This document shows, one piece after another, positions 1-15,273 of a stretch of 64,000 nt of DNA. Under the pieces are notes generated by a model. The model did no database searches and was not told the DNA's origin. It was given only the letters and a program-made list of their open reading frames with translations. The stretch is from Microbacterium sp. MPKO10 (GTDB lineage: Bacteria > Actinomycetota > Actinomycetes > Actinomycetales > Microbacteriaceae). Location of the stretch: contig NZ_JAPCHX010000006.1 in the NCBI RefSeq assembly GCF_026107415.2, positions 248,001 to 312,000 on the forward strand, in the 5' to 3' direction. The position numbers were made by a program, and so were the translations under genes. Numbering within the stretch: the stretch's first letter is position 1; every line of letters starts with the position of its first letter.

Positions 1-919
1 TGACGGCATCGGCACCGTCAAGGATCGCGTTAGCGACGTCAGAGGTCTCCGCACGGGTCGGCACGGGGCTCGAGATCATCGATTCGAGCATCTGCGTGGC
101 GACGATGACCGGTTTGGCCATGCGGCGGCACTGTTCGACAGCGCGCTTCTGAACAAGCGGCACGGCCTCGAGTGGAAGCTCGACGCCAAGATCGCCGCGA
201 GCAACCATGATTCCGTCGAAGGCATCGATGATCTCGTCGAGCGCGTCAACGGCCTGTGGCTTCTCGATCTTCGCGATGACGGGGAGCGTAATGCCCTCTT
301 CGCTCATGATCTCGTGCACACGCTGGATGTCTTCGGCGTTGCGCACGAACGAGAGGGCGATGAAGTCGGCGCCGAGCTTGAGGCCCCAGCGAAGGTCGGC
401 CTCGTCCTTGTCTGACAGCGCCGGAACGTTGACGGCGACTCCGGGCAGGTTGATGCCCTTGTTGTTCGAGACCGGACCCGCGACGATCACCTTGGTCTTC
501 ACGCGGACGCCGTCGGTCTCGAGAACCTGTACGCGTACCTTCCCGTCGTCGATCAGGAGGAAGTCGCCGGGTGAGACGTCGTCGGGCAGTCCCTTGAACG
601 TCGTCCCGCAGACAGTGGCGTCACCGTCAACGTCTTCCGTCGTGATGGTGAAGATGTCGCCTTCCTCGAGTTCGTGCGGTCCGTTCGCGAACGTGCCGAG
701 GCGGATCTTCGGGCCCTGCAGGTCAACGAGGACGGCGACCGGCTTTCCCGTGTCGGTTGCGGCCTTGCGCACGTTTGCGTAGACGCCCTCGTGGACGTCA
801 TAGCTGCCGTGGCTGAGGTTCATCCGTGCCACGTTCACACCCGCGTCGATTAACGCGCGAATGTTTTCGTAGCTGGACGTCGCCGGGCCGAGCGTTGCGA
901 CGATCTTTGCTCGTCTCAT
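1..919 (-). CDS. pyk: Pyruvate kinase, 5' part (3' end outside window)
   Basis: Pyruvate kinase converts phosphoenolpyruvate and ADP to pyruvate and ATP, the last step of glycolysis, in the cytosol. About 306 codons are visible from the ATG at 917-919; the C-terminal allosteric region lies beyond the left edge. The family N-terminus ([16 protein letters not shown]), the substrate-binding RMNLSHG, the domain-B stretch, the active-site lysine in [10 protein letters not shown] and the signature [12 protein letters not shown] are all readable. It is the last visible gene of the lgt-gltB-gltD-pyk string, 80 bases after gltD, so it may also have its own promoter. Identity is secure; completeness cannot be judged. 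Confidence 0.96.
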   Translation of the reverse strand, partial: MRRAKIVATLGPATSSYENIRALIDAGVNVARMNLSHGSYDVHEGVYANVRKAATDTGKPVAVLVDLQGPKIRLGTFANGPHELEEGDIFTITTEDVDGDATVCGTTFKGLPDDVSPGDFLLIDDGKVRVQVLETDGVRVKTKVIVAGPVSNNKGINLPGVAVNVPALSDKDEADLRWGLKLGADFIALSFVRNAEDIQRVHEIMSEEGITLPVIAKIEKPQAVDALDEIIDAFDGIMVARGDLGVELPLEAVPLVQKRAVEQCRRMAKPVIVATQMLESMISSPVPTRAETSDVANAILDGADAV

Positions 920-999
920 GTATGAGTTTCTCCATGTCCTGCGCAGGGGGAATGCGCTGGGTTGACTAGTTCACCATCGCGTTCACCGGGAACGCGAGG

Positions 1000-2449
1000 T
1001 CAGAGAGCGATCGGCCGATCCGTCGGTGCGACGGGCCACGGGAGTTCGCCCTCCCCTTCAAGATACCGGTCTACAGCCGCCGCCGCAGAACGCCCCTCGG
1101 CAATCGCCCACACGATGAGGGATTGTCCGCGCCCGGCATCGCCCGCGACGAAGACCCCCGGAGTTGCTGTCTGGTAGTCGGCGGCCCGTTCGAAGGCACC
1201 CGATTCGGCAACGGAAATGCCCAGTTGAGATGTCTCTGTCGTCGTCTCCGGTCCCGTGAAACCGAGCGCGAGCAGTACGAGATCCGCTGGAATCTCGTAC
1301 TCGGTTCCCGCCTTCGGCACACGCCGACCATCGACGTACTCGGTCTCGGCCACGCGCAACGCCCGCACGGCGCCTGAGTCATCCGCGAGGAACTCAACGG
1401 TTGAGACCAGGTACTCTCGCTCTCCGCCCTCCTCGTGCGAGGTCTGGACTTCGAAGATCGTCGGCGTCATGGGCCAGGGCTGGTGACCAGGACGCGTCGC
1501 TGCCGGTCTGCGCCCGATCGCGAGGTTGGTAACGGATGCCGCGCCCTGACGATGCGCCGTGCCGATGCAGTCTGACCCAGTGTCGCCGCCGCCGAGCACG
1601 ACAACGTGTTTGCCCGCGGCAGAGATCGCTGGTTCGGCGCTGTCGCCGGCGACGACACGGTTTGCGCCGACAAGGAAGTCCATGGCGACGTGCACGCCGT
1701 CGAGATCGTGCCCGGGAATCTGAAGTGTGCGAGCCACCGGTGTGCCGGTCGCGATAATGACGGCGTCGAAGCGGGCGCGCAGTTCCTCCCAGCTGATGTC
1801 CGCTCCGATGGCTGTGCCGGGGCGGAACCGAGTGCCCTCTTCTCGCATCTGCTTGAGTCGCTTGTCGAGAACCTGCTTCTCGAGTTTGAAATCCGGGATG
1901 CCGTAGCGCAGCAGCCCGCCGATGCGGTCGTCGCGTTCGTAGACGGCGACCGTGTGACCGGCACGGGTGAGCTGCTGGGCCGCGGCGAGCCCGGCGGGGC
2001 CGGAACCGACGACCGCGACCGTCTTGCCCGTGAGGCGCTCCGGGGGCTGCGCATCGATCCACCCGCTGTCGAACGCCTGGTCGGCAATCGACACTTCGAC
2101 CTGCTTGATCGTCACGGCAGGCTGGTTGATGCCAAGCACGCAGGCGCTCTCACAGGGCGCCGGGCACAGACGCCCGGTGAGCTCCGGAAAATTGTTCGTC
2201 GCATGCAGGCGATCGGATGCTGCGCGATCGTCGCCCCGCCACGTCAGGTCGTTCCATTCCGGAATCAGATTGCCCAGAGGGCAGCCCTTGTGGCAGAACG
2301 GGATGCCGCAGTCCATGCAGCGACCGGCCTGCCGCTGAAGTTGATCGCCGTCTTGACGCTCATATACCTCTTTCCAGTCCATGATGCGCACGGGCACGGG
2401 CCGGCGTGCGGGGAGCTCACGCTCCGTCGTGGTCAGGAACCCTCGTGGA

Positions 2450-2457
<8 letters not shown>
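1000..2457 (-). CDS. gltD: Glutamate synthase (NADPH) small subunit
   Basis: The beta subunit of GOGAT passes electrons from NADPH through FAD and iron-sulfur centres to GltB for making glutamate from glutamine and 2-oxoglutarate. The 485-aa protein has an N-terminal cysteine cluster ([14 protein letters not shown], about residues 47-60) for 4Fe-4S binding, a Rossmann FAD motif ([12 protein letters not shown]) with the conserved [13 protein letters not shown], and a second dinucleotide motif ([12 protein letters not shown]) for NADPH. It starts with GTG and overlaps the gltB stop by 8 bases, which fits translational coupling of the two subunits. Length is normal for the family. Confidence 0.97.
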
Positions 2458-7036
<4,579 letters not shown>

Positions 7037-7080
7037 TCGGTGTACTGCCCTCAGTCGACGTCATGACGGGGCATCGGCGA

Positions 7081-7127
7081 CCCGCCGGGGAGTTCCGGGC
7101 CGGAACGGCCCGTCAGAACCCGGCGGG
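7081..7127. repeat. Inverted repeat between lgt and gltB
   Basis: Nine-base arms CCCGCCGGG (7081-7089) and CCCGGCGGG (7119-7127) pair perfectly and enclose a GC-rich loop that contains a smaller palindrome, TTCCGGGCCGGAA. On the minus strand it would fold in the mRNA between the lgt stop and the gltB start. There is no T-run after it, so it is either a U-tract-less terminator or processing/attenuation hairpin, or a protein-binding site before gltBD. Function is inferred only from position. Confidence 0.45.
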
Positions 7128-7137
7128 CGTTGACCGC

Positions 7138-8115
7138 TCAGGCTCGAGTAACTGAGTCTCGCGTGCTTGTGGCGGCTGACTCGCCCCGGTCGTCGACTCC
7201 ATCAGCGTCGTCACTGAGATCGACGTACAACGAATCGGGGGAATCAGAGTCTAACTCTCCGTCTGTTTCAGCTGTGTTACGTTCCGGTAAGTACGGGCTC
7301 GGCATGAGCCCTGGGTGCCGCGACTTCTGAGCGAAGAAGATGACGATGCCGACAACGACGGCGATCAGAGCGGCCCAGACGTTGACGCGCAGGCCAAGGA
7401 ATACCTCGCTCGGGTCGATGCGGATTGACTCCCAGACCACGCGGCCGGCGCCGTACCAGATGAGGTAGAGCGCAAACTGACGGCCCCACTGGAGCGTGAA
7501 CCGGCGACCAATGGCGATGATGACGGCAGCGCCCAGCAGGTTCCAGATCACCTCGTACAGGAACGTGGGGTGAAAGAGCGTGTCTGCGGGCAGCCCGACG
7601 GGGAACGCCGGATTCGACGCGTCAATCTCGAGACCCCACGGGAGGTCCGTCGGCAGGCCATACAGCTCTTGGTTGAACCAGTTCCCGAAGCGCCCGAACG
7701 CCTGGGCGACGAGCATGCCCGGGGCGAGGGCATCAGCGAACACGGAGAACCGCAGCTTGAGCACGCGGCAGCCGATCCACGCGCCGATTCCGCCACCGAT
7801 GAGCGCGCCGAAGATGGCGATTCCGCCCTCCCAGATGTAGAGCGTTCTCAAAAGATCTGCGCCCGGATAGAAGTAGTCATCCGGATGGGTCAAGACGTGG
7901 AAGATCCGGGCGCCGACGATGCCGAAGGGAACGACCCACAGCATGAGATCGATGATGAGTCCCGATTCCGCCCCGCGGCGTGTCATCCGGGCGTTCGTGA
8001 TGAATGCGGCGGCGATGATGCCGGCAAGGATGCACAGTGCGTAGAAGTGAATCGTGAACGGCCCCAGCTGAATGAAGCTGACGTCCGGACTCGGAATGCT
8101 TGTGGGGTGGATCAC
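7138..8115 (-). CDS. lgt: Prolipoprotein diacylglyceryl transferase
   Basis: Lgt transfers diacylglycerol from phosphatidylglycerol to the lipobox cysteine of prelipoproteins, in the cytoplasmic membrane. The 325-aa protein has about seven hydrophobic helices, the family signature GRFGNWFNQELYG with its essential arginine and asparagine, and the N-terminal PFTIHFYALCILAG. A hydrophilic, acidic C-terminal tail (about residues 275-325) is an actinobacterial extension. The start is GTG in a 4-base GTGA overlap with the trpA stop, which makes lgt a distal member of the trp operon. Confidence 0.96.
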   Translation of the reverse strand: MIHPTSIPSPDVSFIQLGPFTIHFYALCILAGIIAAAFITNARMTRRGAESGLIIDLMLWVVPFGIVGARIFHVLTHPDDYFYPGADLLRTLYIWEGGIAIFGALIGGGIGAWIGCRVLKLRFSVFADALAPGMLVAQAFGRFGNWFNQELYGLPTDLPWGLEIDASNPAFPVGLPADTLFHPTFLYEVIWNLLGAAVIIAIGRRFTLQWGRQFALYLIWYGAGRVVWESIRIDPSEVFLGLRVNVWAALIAVVVGIVIFFAQKSRHPGLMPSPYLPERNTAETDGELDSDSPDSLYVDLSDDADGVDDRGESAATSTRDSVTRA

Positions 8116-8921
8116 CGTGAGCCTTTCAGATCATGTCGTGTGCGCGTCGTTCCGGTGGCCAGCTGCGCGGCGAGTTCACCCACGGCTGGAACGCCGCCAT
8201 CAGCGAGTGCCTTGACGAGAGCTGAGCCGACGATTGCCCCGTCAGCGTACTCCAGCACTTCGCGAACCTGCTCGGGAGTGGAGATTCCGAGCCCAACGCA
8301 GGCGTTCTCGGCCCCCGCGTCCCGAAGCCTCGAGACGAGTGACCGCGCGGCCGTGTCGATGTCGGTGCGAGCGCCCGTGATCCCCATCGTGGACACCGCG
8401 TACACGAAGCCTCTGCTCGTCTCGACAGCCTGCGCCAGCCGGTCATCGCTGGATGACGGCGCGGCGAGGAAGACGCGGTCGAGGCCGGTGCGTGCTGAAG
8501 CAGCGATCCACTCAGCTCCCTCATCGGGAACCAGATCCGGCGTGATGAGACCGGCGCCGCCTGCGTCGATAAGGTCGTCGGCGAATCGCTCGACGCCGTA
8601 CTGAACGACAGGGTTCCAATAGGTCATGAGCAGGACATCCGCATCGCACTCCGCAGTGATGCGGCGCACGGCCTCGAAAGCGTGCGAGAGACGGAAGCCC
8701 TCGGCCAGTGCGCGCTGCGTTGCAGCCTGGATGACGAGGCCATCCATTACCGGGTCCGAGTACGGCACACCGAGTTCGATGATGTCGACGCCTGACTGCG
8801 CGATGCCTACAGCGGCGTCGATGCTCTCATCGAACGTCGGAAAGCCGATCGGCAGATAACCGATGAGCGCGCCCTCCCCGGCCTCACGTCGCGCGCGAAG
8901 CGTTTCTGCCACACCGGTCAC
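8112..8921 (-). CDS. trpA: Tryptophan synthase alpha chain
   Basis: TrpA cleaves indole-3-glycerol phosphate to indole and glyceraldehyde-3-phosphate and channels indole to TrpB. In the 269-aa protein the catalytic pair falls at Glu49 ([11 protein letters not shown]) and Asp60 (PVMDGL), the same numbering as the Salmonella enzyme. TIM-barrel phosphate-loop elements follow ([21 protein letters not shown]). The GTG start overlaps the trpB stop by four bases. Length and motifs are entirely normal. Confidence 0.97.
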   Translation of the reverse strand: MTGVAETLRARREAGEGALIGYLPIGFPTFDESIDAAVGIAQSGVDIIELGVPYSDPVMDGLVIQAATQRALAEGFRLSHAFEAVRRITAECDADVLLMTYWNPVVQYGVERFADDLIDAGGAGLITPDLVPDEGAEWIAASARTGLDRVFLAAPSSSDDRLAQAVETSRGFVYAVSTMGITGARTDIDTAARSLVSRLRDAGAENACVGLGISTPEQVREVLEYADGAIVGSALVKALADGGVPAVGELAAQLATGTTRTRHDLKGSR

Positions 8922-10129
8922 GATTGCTCGGCTCCCTCGTCGATCAGATTGAAGTATGTTCCCGCCGTCTCCATGTCTTTATCGCCGCGCCCCGAGAGAC
9001 TGACGAGGACGACAGCATCCGGTCCGAGCTCGCGTCCAAGCTCGATCGTGCCCGCGAGCGCATGCGCTGATTCGATCGCGGGAATGATTCCCTCGGTACG
9101 GCTGAGGAGGCGCAGTGCCTCCATGGCAGCGGCATCCGTGACCGGGCGGTAGCGGGCGCGCTCGATGGAGGCCAGCCATGCGTGCTCAGGACCGACTCCG
9201 GGATAGTCGAGTCCGGCCGAGATGGAGTGCGATTCGGTCGTCTGCCCGTCGTCGTCCTGCAAGAGGAAGCTTCGGGCCCCATGGAGCATCCCGGGACGGC
9301 CTTTGGTGATCGTAGCGGCGTGACGTGGAGTGTCGACGCCCTCGCCCGCTGCCTCGAAACCGTAGAGCGCGACGTCGGCATCGTCGAGAAACGCGTGGAA
9401 TATCCCCATAGCGTTCGAGCCTCCGCCCACGCAGGCCGTGACAGCGTCCGGGAGCCGTCCGGTCAGCGAGATGACCTGATCGCGAGCCTCCTCTCCGATG
9501 ACCTTCTGCAGATCGCGGACCATCGAGGGGAACGGATGCGGTCCGGCGACCGTGCCGAAAATGTAGTTCGTCGTGCCAACGTTCGTCACCCAGTCGCGCA
9601 TCGCCTCGTTGATCGCGTCTTTGAGTGTGCGGGAGCCGGTCGTGACGGGGATGACCTCGGCACCGAGGAGGCGCATGCGTGCGACATTGAGGGCTTGGCG
9701 CTCCGTGTCGACCTCGCCCATGTAGATCACGCAGTCAAGCCCGAAGAGCGCCGCTGCGGTTGCCGTCGCGACACCGTGCTGGCCGGCCCCGGTCTCGGCG
9801 ATGACGCGCGTCTTCCCGACGCGCTTGGTGAGCAGCGCCTGGCCGAGAACGTTGTTGATTTTGTGCGATCCCGTGTGTGTGAGGTCTTCACGTTTGAGAA
9901 TGATGCGTGCGCCGCCCGCGTGCTCGGCGAAACGCGGAACCTCGGTGATGGCCGTCGGACGACCGACGTAGTCGCGGAGAAGCGCATCGAGTTCGCGGTG
10001 GAATGCCGGGTCGGCCTTGGCATCCTCCCACTCACGGGTGAGGTCATCGAGCGTGGCAATCAGGGACTCGGGAACGTATCGTCCGCCGAAGTCGCCGAAA
10101 TACGGACCAGTGCTGTTTTTCAGTGTCAT
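8918..10129 (-). CDS. trpB: Tryptophan synthase beta chain
   Basis: TrpB condenses indole with L-serine on pyridoxal phosphate to give tryptophan. The 403-aa protein has the PLP lysine at Lys90 in the motif HTGSHKINN, the glycine-rich cofactor phosphate loop [10 protein letters not shown], and the conserved GRYVPE and [10 protein letters not shown] segments. Thus it is the standard TrpB1 type that pairs with the neighbouring TrpA. The ATG lies two bases after the trpC stop; the trpC-trpB-trpA order is the usual one. Confidence 0.97.
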   Translation of the reverse strand: MTLKNSTGPYFGDFGGRYVPESLIATLDDLTREWEDAKADPAFHRELDALLRDYVGRPTAITEVPRFAEHAGGARIILKREDLTHTGSHKINNVLGQALLTKRVGKTRVIAETGAGQHGVATATAAALFGLDCVIYMGEVDTERQALNVARMRLLGAEVIPVTTGSRTLKDAINEAMRDWVTNVGTTNYIFGTVAGPHPFPSMVRDLQKVIGEEARDQVISLTGRLPDAVTACVGGGSNAMGIFHAFLDDADVALYGFEAAGEGVDTPRHAATITKGRPGMLHGARSFLLQDDDGQTTESHSISAGLDYPGVGPEHAWLASIERARYRPVTDAAAMEALRLLSRTEGIIPAIESAHALAGTIELGRELGPDAVVLVSLSGRGDKDMETAGTYFNLIDEGAEQS

Positions 10130-10131
10130 GA

Positions 10132-10911
10132 TCAGACCGCCAGGAATGAGGAGAGCGTAGTGACGGGGTCACTTGTCACGAGGGCTTCGCCGACAAGGAC
10201 GACGTCGGCCCCGGCACGCCGGTAGTGTGCGACATCGTCTGGCCCGGAGACCGCGGACTCGGCGACTTTGATGACGCCAGCCGGAATCGTCGACGACAAC
10301 GCGCCGAACAGGTCGCGGTCGAGCTCGAATGTCTTGAGATTGCGGGCATTGATGCCGATGAGGCGCGCGTCGAGCTCAAGCGCGCGGTCGAGCTCTTCTG
10401 CCGTGTGAGCTTCGACGAGCGGCGTCATGCCCAGGTCGAGCACGAGCGCGTGCAGGTCACGCAGCGCGGGCTGTTCGAGCGCTGCGACGATCAGCAGGAT
10501 GATGTCGGCGCCCGCCGCACGTGCCTCGTACACTTGGTACGGCTCGGAAATGAAGTCCTTGCGCAGCACCGGAACCGAAACGGCGGCCTTGACTGCTGAC
10601 AGGTCGTCGAGCGATCCTTTGAACCGTCGGCCCTCGGTCAGCACGCTGATCGCACTCGCTCCGCCTTCGGTGTAGCGGCCCGCGAGCTGCGCGGGATCGG
10701 GAATGTCAGCAAGGTCTCCGCGTGACGGGCTCGCACGCTTGACCTCGGCGATGATCTTCACCGTGTCTGCAGGGGCGAGTGCCGTGAGCGCGTCGAGCGC
10801 CGGAGCGGCGGCGTGGGCCGCGCGCTCCACGTCGTCGCGAGGCAAAGCGCTTTCGCGGGCACGCGAATCGCTCCGCGCCCCCTCTGTGAGCTCGGTCAGA
10901 AGATCGGCCAC
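10132..10911 (-). CDS. trpC: Indole-3-glycerol phosphate synthase
   Basis: TrpC closes the indole ring, converting CdRP to indole-3-glycerol phosphate. The 259-aa single-domain protein carries the family motifs [29 protein letters not shown] and VAESAVSG, giving the catalytic Lys/Glu/Lys set of the TIM barrel. It is not fused to TrpF; in Actinobacteria the TrpF step is often done by PriA (HisA), and no trpF is present in this window. GTG start, four bases after the small membrane gene upstream. Confidence 0.96.
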   Translation of the reverse strand: MADLLTELTEGARSDSRARESALPRDDVERAAHAAAPALDALTALAPADTVKIIAEVKRASPSRGDLADIPDPAQLAGRYTEGGASAISVLTEGRRFKGSLDDLSAVKAAVSVPVLRKDFISEPYQVYEARAAGADIILLIVAALEQPALRDLHALVLDLGMTPLVEAHTAEELDRALELDARLIGINARNLKTFELDRDLFGALSSTIPAGVIKVAESAVSGPDDVAHYRRAGADVVLVGEALVTSDPVTTLSSFLAV

Positions 10912-10915
10912 TGCG

Positions 10916-11146
10916 TCAGTGGCCCTTCGGCTGGTAGCGCGGTCCGTTTACCCCGAAGCCGACCTTCTCGAGAACCCAGCCGACGATCAGCCCAACGATG
11001 AGCAGTCCGGCGGCTGCGACAACGCCGTAGGGCTGGCCGATGAACAGCATGGCCGTGCCGATGCCGAATGCGATGAGCATGATGATCACGGCGGTCCAGG
11101 CGGCCGGTGAGTGGCCGTGTCCGGGATCGATCGATTCGGGGGTCAC
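10916..11146 (-). CDS. HGxxPAAW-motif small membrane protein
   Basis: This 76-aa protein has the sequence HGHSPAAW near its N-terminus, the hallmark of an uncharacterised actinobacterial family usually found beside trp genes, followed by two hydrophobic helices (about residues 16-36 and 42-60) and a short basic tail. The start is GTG: an AAGGAG lies five bases upstream. It sits between trpC and another trp-linked membrane protein with only four bases to trpC. Function unknown; a link to tryptophan supply is suggested only by its constant location. Confidence 0.85.
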   Translation of the reverse strand: MTPESIDPGHGHSPAAWTAVIIMLIAFGIGTAMLFIGQPYGVVAAAGLLIVGLIVGWVLEKVGFGVNGPRYQPKGH

Positions 11147-11190
11147 ATGAACTCCTTCTCTGACGTGGGGATCGTCTTCAAGTCTAGCTG

Positions 11191-11778
11191 TTACCGAGTG
11201 GGGTCCTCGCCGCGACTCAACTCGTCCCAGCTGTCGACGGCGTCGGGCGCGCTGCTCTGCGGTTTTGCGGCGGGTGAATCGAATTTGCGACTCGACGAGG
11301 GCCAGCGCCCCGACGTGGCGATGACGGCGACTCCGGCGAGCACGAGAAGCGCTCCCGCGACGATCGCGATCATTGGCCAGATGGTGGGCACGGCTGCCGT
11401 GACCAGATCGTGGGCGGCCGACGAACCGGCGACTCCTGTGGCTTGCGTGATCGTCGTGGTGCTCGCGGCAGCGGGGTCTCCGAGGGCGACCACAGCGGAG
11501 AGTCCCAGACTGCCGCCGATGAGCACCTCGAGGACGCCGAAGACGATGCGCAGAACGCGTCCGGCGATGGCGAGTGCTCCGCCCAGGGCAAGACCGGCGA
11601 GTCCAAGCGCTGCAGCAGCGGGCCCGGCTGCATCTCCGGGAACATCGATGGCGTCACCGGCATGAGTGCTCTGAGCGAGCGTGATTGAGAACCACGGCTG
11701 TGTCCAGGTGAGGAGGGCGATGCCGCTCACGACGAGCGTGGCGGCGATGAGCGTTCCTTTGATGCGTCGCCCGGTCAT
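11191..11778 (-). CDS. Trp biosynthesis-associated membrane protein
   Basis: A 195-aa membrane protein with about four hydrophobic helices (near residues 10-28, 50-72, 75-98, 130-155) and a hydrophilic C-terminal tail. The motif LLTWTQPWFSITL after the first helix is typical of the Trp_oprn_chp family encoded inside actinobacterial trp operons. The ATG overlaps the trpE stop in ATGA, so translation is coupled to trpE. No biochemical function is established; membrane-level handling of tryptophan or its precursors is a guess from context. Confidence 0.85.
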   Translation of the reverse strand: MTGRRIKGTLIAATLVVSGIALLTWTQPWFSITLAQSTHAGDAIDVPGDAAGPAAAALGLAGLALGGALAIAGRVLRIVFGVLEVLIGGSLGLSAVVALGDPAAASTTTITQATGVAGSSAAHDLVTAAVPTIWPMIAIVAGALLVLAGVAVIATSGRWPSSSRKFDSPAAKPQSSAPDAVDSWDELSRGEDPTR

Positions 11779-13304
11779 TCGCCCTCAATTCGGGTCATCG
11801 CGTCGGCGATGGCTACAGCGCGCAGCGGTGCGGCGGCCTTATTGCAGGATTCCTGGTACTCGGATTCGGCGACCGAGTCAGCGACGAGACCGCCTCCGGC
11901 CTGTACGAGGGCCGTGCCGTTGATCAGCGTGGCCGTGCGGATGGCGATGGCGAGATCCGCATCACCAGAGAATCCGATGTAACCCACGACCCCACCGTAC
12001 GCTCCACGTTGAGCGGGCTCGAGCTCGTCAATGATCTGCAGTGCGCGCGGCTTCGGGGCACCCGAGAGCGTGCCGGCGGGGAATGTTGCACGGAAGACGT
12101 CGATCGGAGTCATCTCTGGCCGCAGCTCGCCCTCGACGCTCGAGACAAGGTGCATGATGTGGCTGAACCTCTCCACGCGCATGAACTCCGTGACGTCGAC
12201 GCTGCCCGGTACGCACACCTTTGCGAGGTCGTTGCGTGCCAGGTCGACGAGCATCAGGTGCTCGGCCTTCTCTTTGTCGTCCGACCGCAGCGTGCGCTCG
12301 AACTCGTAGTCTTCGTCTGGGGTGCGCCCGCGCGGCTGTGATCCGGCGATGGGATGCGTGACGACGTGTCGGCCCTGAGCCTTGACGAGAGCTTCGGGCG
12401 AGGAGCCGACGATCGCGTACGGCGTGCCCTGGGGAGACTCCAGGCTCAACAGATACATGTACGGGCTCGGATTGAGTGCGCGCAGCATCCGGTACACGTC
12501 AATCGGGGCAGCCTCGGTGTCAAGTTCGAAACGTTGCGAGATGACGACTTGGAAGATGTCGCCGTCGCGAATGTACGCCTTGCTCTTCTCAACCGCGACG
12601 AGAAAGTCGTCCTTGTGCGTACGATGCCTGGCCACGGGCTCGAGAGACAGATCGACCTCGGCGAGGTGAGAATCGCTCGGACGAGCCAGCGCGGTCTGCA
12701 TACGCGTCAGTCGGTTCTGCGCGTCGTTCCACTGCGCATCTCGATCGCCGGCGTCCGTCAGCGCGTTCGCAATCAGCTGGACGGTGCCCCGACGATGATC
12801 AAGCACGACGAGGTCAGAGACGAAGCACAGGGCCTGACCGGGAACCGGATGTTCCGCGGGCGGTGCGTCGGGAAGGTTCTCAATCTGTCTGATCGACTCC
12901 CAGCCGAGAAAGCCGACGAGTCCACCCGTGAGTGGCGGCAGGTCCGGCAGCGGCTCACCTGACCAGCGACGGATGACCTCGGCCACAGCATCCAATGGCG
13001 CAACACCGCGAAGATCACCAACGGCGCGATCGGCCGAGAGCCCGTAGTCGAGCCATTCCGGCTTGTCGCCGGTCTGAGTGAGTACGCCGTAAGATGCGAC
13101 ACCGACGAACGAATACCGCGACCAGATTCCACCTTCAGCGGACTCAAGGAGGAAGCTGCCGGGGCGGCCTGCGGCCAGCTTGCGGTAGATGCCAACCGGG
13201 GTCTCGCTGTCGGCGAAGATCTCGCGGATGACAGGGACGACACCGAGCCGAGCCGCGCGATCGTCGAAGTCGTCACGCGTCGTCGTTGCGGGCATCTCCG
13301 TCAT
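11775..13304 (-). CDS. trpE: Anthranilate synthase component I
   Basis: TrpE converts chorismate to anthranilate, the committed step to tryptophan. I start it at the ATG at 13302-13304, which overlaps the hisI stop (ATGA); longer in-frame readings run back into hisI and have no family similarity. The 509-aa product has the N-terminal LLES element that forms the tryptophan feedback site, and the chorismate-enzyme core [18 protein letters not shown] and [15 protein letters not shown]. The glutamine amidotransferase partner TrpG is not in this window. Confidence 0.95.
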   Translation of the reverse strand: MTEMPATTTRDDFDDRAARLGVVPVIREIFADSETPVGIYRKLAAGRPGSFLLESAEGGIWSRYSFVGVASYGVLTQTGDKPEWLDYGLSADRAVGDLRGVAPLDAVAEVIRRWSGEPLPDLPPLTGGLVGFLGWESIRQIENLPDAPPAEHPVPGQALCFVSDLVVLDHRRGTVQLIANALTDAGDRDAQWNDAQNRLTRMQTALARPSDSHLAEVDLSLEPVARHRTHKDDFLVAVEKSKAYIRDGDIFQVVISQRFELDTEAAPIDVYRMLRALNPSPYMYLLSLESPQGTPYAIVGSSPEALVKAQGRHVVTHPIAGSQPRGRTPDEDYEFERTLRSDDKEKAEHLMLVDLARNDLAKVCVPGSVDVTEFMRVERFSHIMHLVSSVEGELRPEMTPIDVFRATFPAGTLSGAPKPRALQIIDELEPAQRGAYGGVVGYIGFSGDADLAIAIRTATLINGTALVQAGGGLVADSVAESEYQESCNKAAAPLRAVAIADAMTRIEGE

Positions 13305-13666
13305 TCGGCGCCGTCCTGGAGAACGACCGGAGTGAGCCCGTCGGCGTCGAAGCAGGTGCGTGTGCCAGTGTGGCAGGCCGCACCGATCTGATCGACGGAG
13401 ACGAGGATCGTGTCGGCGTCGCAGTCGAGGGCCGCGTGCTTCACGTACTGCACATGACCCGAGGTGTCGCCTTTGCGCCAATACTCGCCGCGTGAGCGCG
13501 ACCAGAATGTGACGCGGCCGGTCGTGAGTGTGCGGCGAAGAGCCTCAGCGTCCATATACCCGAGCATGAGGACCTCGAGGGAGTCCCACTGCTGAATGAT
13601 CGCTGGCATGAGTCCGTCGTCGCCGAAGTGGGCGCGTGCCAGGACGCTGTCGAAGTTCGTTGTCAT
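13301..13666 (-). CDS. hisI: Phosphoribosyl-AMP cyclohydrolase
   Basis: HisI opens the adenine ring of PR-AMP, the third histidine step. The 121-aa monofunctional form ends shortly after the zinc-binding cysteines in [11 protein letters not shown]; the magnesium-binding DCDADTI motif precedes it. The preceding pyrophosphohydrolase is a separate gene, hisE, as usual in Actinobacteria. ATG start in ATGA overlap with hisF; its own stop overlaps trpE in the same way. Confidence 0.95.
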   Translation of the reverse strand: MTTNFDSVLARAHFGDDGLMPAIIQQWDSLEVLMLGYMDAEALRRTLTTGRVTFWSRSRGEYWRKGDTSGHVQYVKHAALDCDADTILVSVDQIGAACHTGTRTCFDADGLTPVVLQDGAE

Positions 13667-14424
13667 CGAACGGGCACCCCCGCCGTGCGCAGCGCAGACT
13701 TCACGTCGCCGATCGTCAGCTGCCCCGAGTGGAAGACGCTTGCGGCGAGGACGGCGTCGGCTCCAGCATCAATAGCGGGCGGGAAGTCTTCCGCAGCACC
13801 CGCTCCACCGGAGGCGATGACGGGAACGGTGCAGCCGTCGCGCATGAGGCTGATGAGCTCGATATCGAACCCGTTTTTCGTGCCGTCGGCATCGATCGAA
13901 TTCACGAGAAGCTCGCCGGCGCCGCGTTCGGCGGCCTCGCGCGCCCAGGCGACCGCGTCGATGTCTGTTGTCCGACGGCCGCCGTGCGTCGTCACGACGA
14001 AGCCGGAGGGCTGGTTGGCGTCGCGTTTCACATCGAGCGAGACCACGAGCACTTGCGCGCCGAATCGATCGGCGATCTCACTGATCAGTTCGGGCCGGGC
14101 GATTGCGGCGCTGTTGACGCCCACTTTGTCGGCGCCGCTGGCCTGAAGCCGCGAGACATCGTCGACCGAGCGCACACCTCCCCCGACGGTGAGCGGAATG
14201 AACACCTTCTCGGCGGTGGCCCTCACGACGTCATGCATTGTGTCGCGGCCCTCGACCGTCGCCGAGACGTCGAGGAACGTGAGTTCATCAGCGCCCTGCT
14301 CGTCGTAGCGCTGTGCCAATTCGACGGGGTCGCCCTGGTCGCGCAGGTTCTCGAACTTCACACCCTTGACAACGCGGCCGTCGGAGACGTCAAGACAGGG
14401 GATCACACGGACAGCGAGTGACAT
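13663..14424 (-). CDS. hisF: Imidazole glycerol phosphate synthase, cyclase subunit
   Basis: HisF joins PRFAR with ammonia supplied by HisH, giving imidazole-glycerol phosphate and AICAR. The 253-aa half-barrel repeat protein shows both catalytic aspartates in context: [17 protein letters not shown] near the N-terminus and [11 protein letters not shown] in the middle, plus phosphate loops GGGVRS and ASGGAG. HisH is not in this window, so the complex partner is encoded elsewhere. Start is ATG, nine bases after hisG. Confidence 0.96.
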   Translation of the reverse strand: MSLAVRVIPCLDVSDGRVVKGVKFENLRDQGDPVELAQRYDEQGADELTFLDVSATVEGRDTMHDVVRATAEKVFIPLTVGGGVRSVDDVSRLQASGADKVGVNSAAIARPELISEIADRFGAQVLVVSLDVKRDANQPSGFVVTTHGGRRTTDIDAVAWAREAAERGAGELLVNSIDADGTKNGFDIELISLMRDGCTVPVIASGGAGAAEDFPPAIDAGADAVLAASVFHSGQLTIGDVKSALRTAGVPVR

Positions 14425-14433
14425 AGCATCCTC

Positions 14434-15273
14434 CTACAGGCGGGCGGCGTGGATGGCGCTGACAAGGATCGCACGGGCGCCAAGATCGTACAGTGCATCC
14501 ATGATCTGGTTCATGTCTCGGCGGGGAACCATGACGCGCACGGCGACCCAGTCGGGATCCTTGAGTGGCGACACCGTGGGCGATTCGATGCCGTGCGCCA
14601 CCGCCGTTGCACGTTCGAGAAGCGCCGCGGGCAGGTCGTAGTCCATCAGAACGTAGCGTCGCGCGACGAGCACTCCCTGCAGGCGCCGCAGCAGCACGTT
14701 CGTGCCCGGCTTCTGCTCGGGAGCTGAGATGGCGACGGCCGTGGAGTCGAGGATGACCGGACCGAAGATCTCGAGCCCCGCATTGCGCAGGGTCGTTCCG
14801 GTGGAGACGACATCGGCGACAGCATCCGCAACGCCCAGATCGACGGCAGATTCGACGGCCCCATCGAGCTTCACGAGTTCGGCCGTGACATGGTGGCGGG
14901 TGAGAAAATCGCCGACGAGACCCGTGTAGCTTGTGGCGATGCGCACGCCGTTCAGGTCGCTCAGCTCGGTGAAGCGGCCGACCGGGCCGGCAAACCGGAA
15001 CGTGGAGCCGGCGAAGTCGAGTGACGCCACCTCGTGGGCCGGTGATCCAGAGTCCAGCAGAAGATCACGGCCGGTGATTCCCGCGTCGAGGGCGCCCGAT
15101 CCCACGTACGTGGCGATGTCGCGCGGGCGGAGGTAGAAGAACTCGACGTCGTTTCGGGCGTCGATGAGGTGGAGCGCTTTGGGGTCGGTGCGGGTGAGAT
15201 AGCCGGCCTCTGCCAGCATTCCCGCGGCCGTCTCGGCCAGTGAGCCCTTGTTGGGCACTGCGATTCGCAACAT
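14434..15273 (-). CDS. hisG: ATP phosphoribosyltransferase, long form
   Basis: HisG starts histidine synthesis by joining ATP and PRPP. The 279-aa length and C-terminal domain (DPDWVAVRVMVPRRDMNQIMDAL) mark the long form, whose C-terminal ACT-like domain binds histidine for feedback inhibition and which does not need HisZ. The N-terminus LRIAVPNKGSL and the PRPP loop (VADAVADVVSTGTTLRNAGL) are typical. It lies 60 bases downstream of hisE. Confidence 0.96.
   Translation of the reverse strand: MLRIAVPNKGSLAETAAGMLAEAGYLTRTDPKALHLIDARNDVEFFYLRPRDIATYVGSGALDAGITGRDLLLDSGSPAHEVASLDFAGSTFRFAGPVGRFTELSDLNGVRIATSYTGLVGDFLTRHHVTAELVKLDGAVESAVDLGVADAVADVVSTGTTLRNAGLEIFGPVILDSTAVAISAPEQKPGTNVLLRRLQGVLVARRYVLMDYDLPAALLERATAVAHGIESPTVSPLKDPDWVAVRVMVPRRDMNQIMDALYDLGARAILVSAIHAARL

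Noticed and set aside
13305-13481. N-terminal extension of TrpE into hisI
   Set aside because: The added 59 residues are arginine/histidine-rich and equal hisI read in another frame; the ATG in the ATGA overlap fits the family start.
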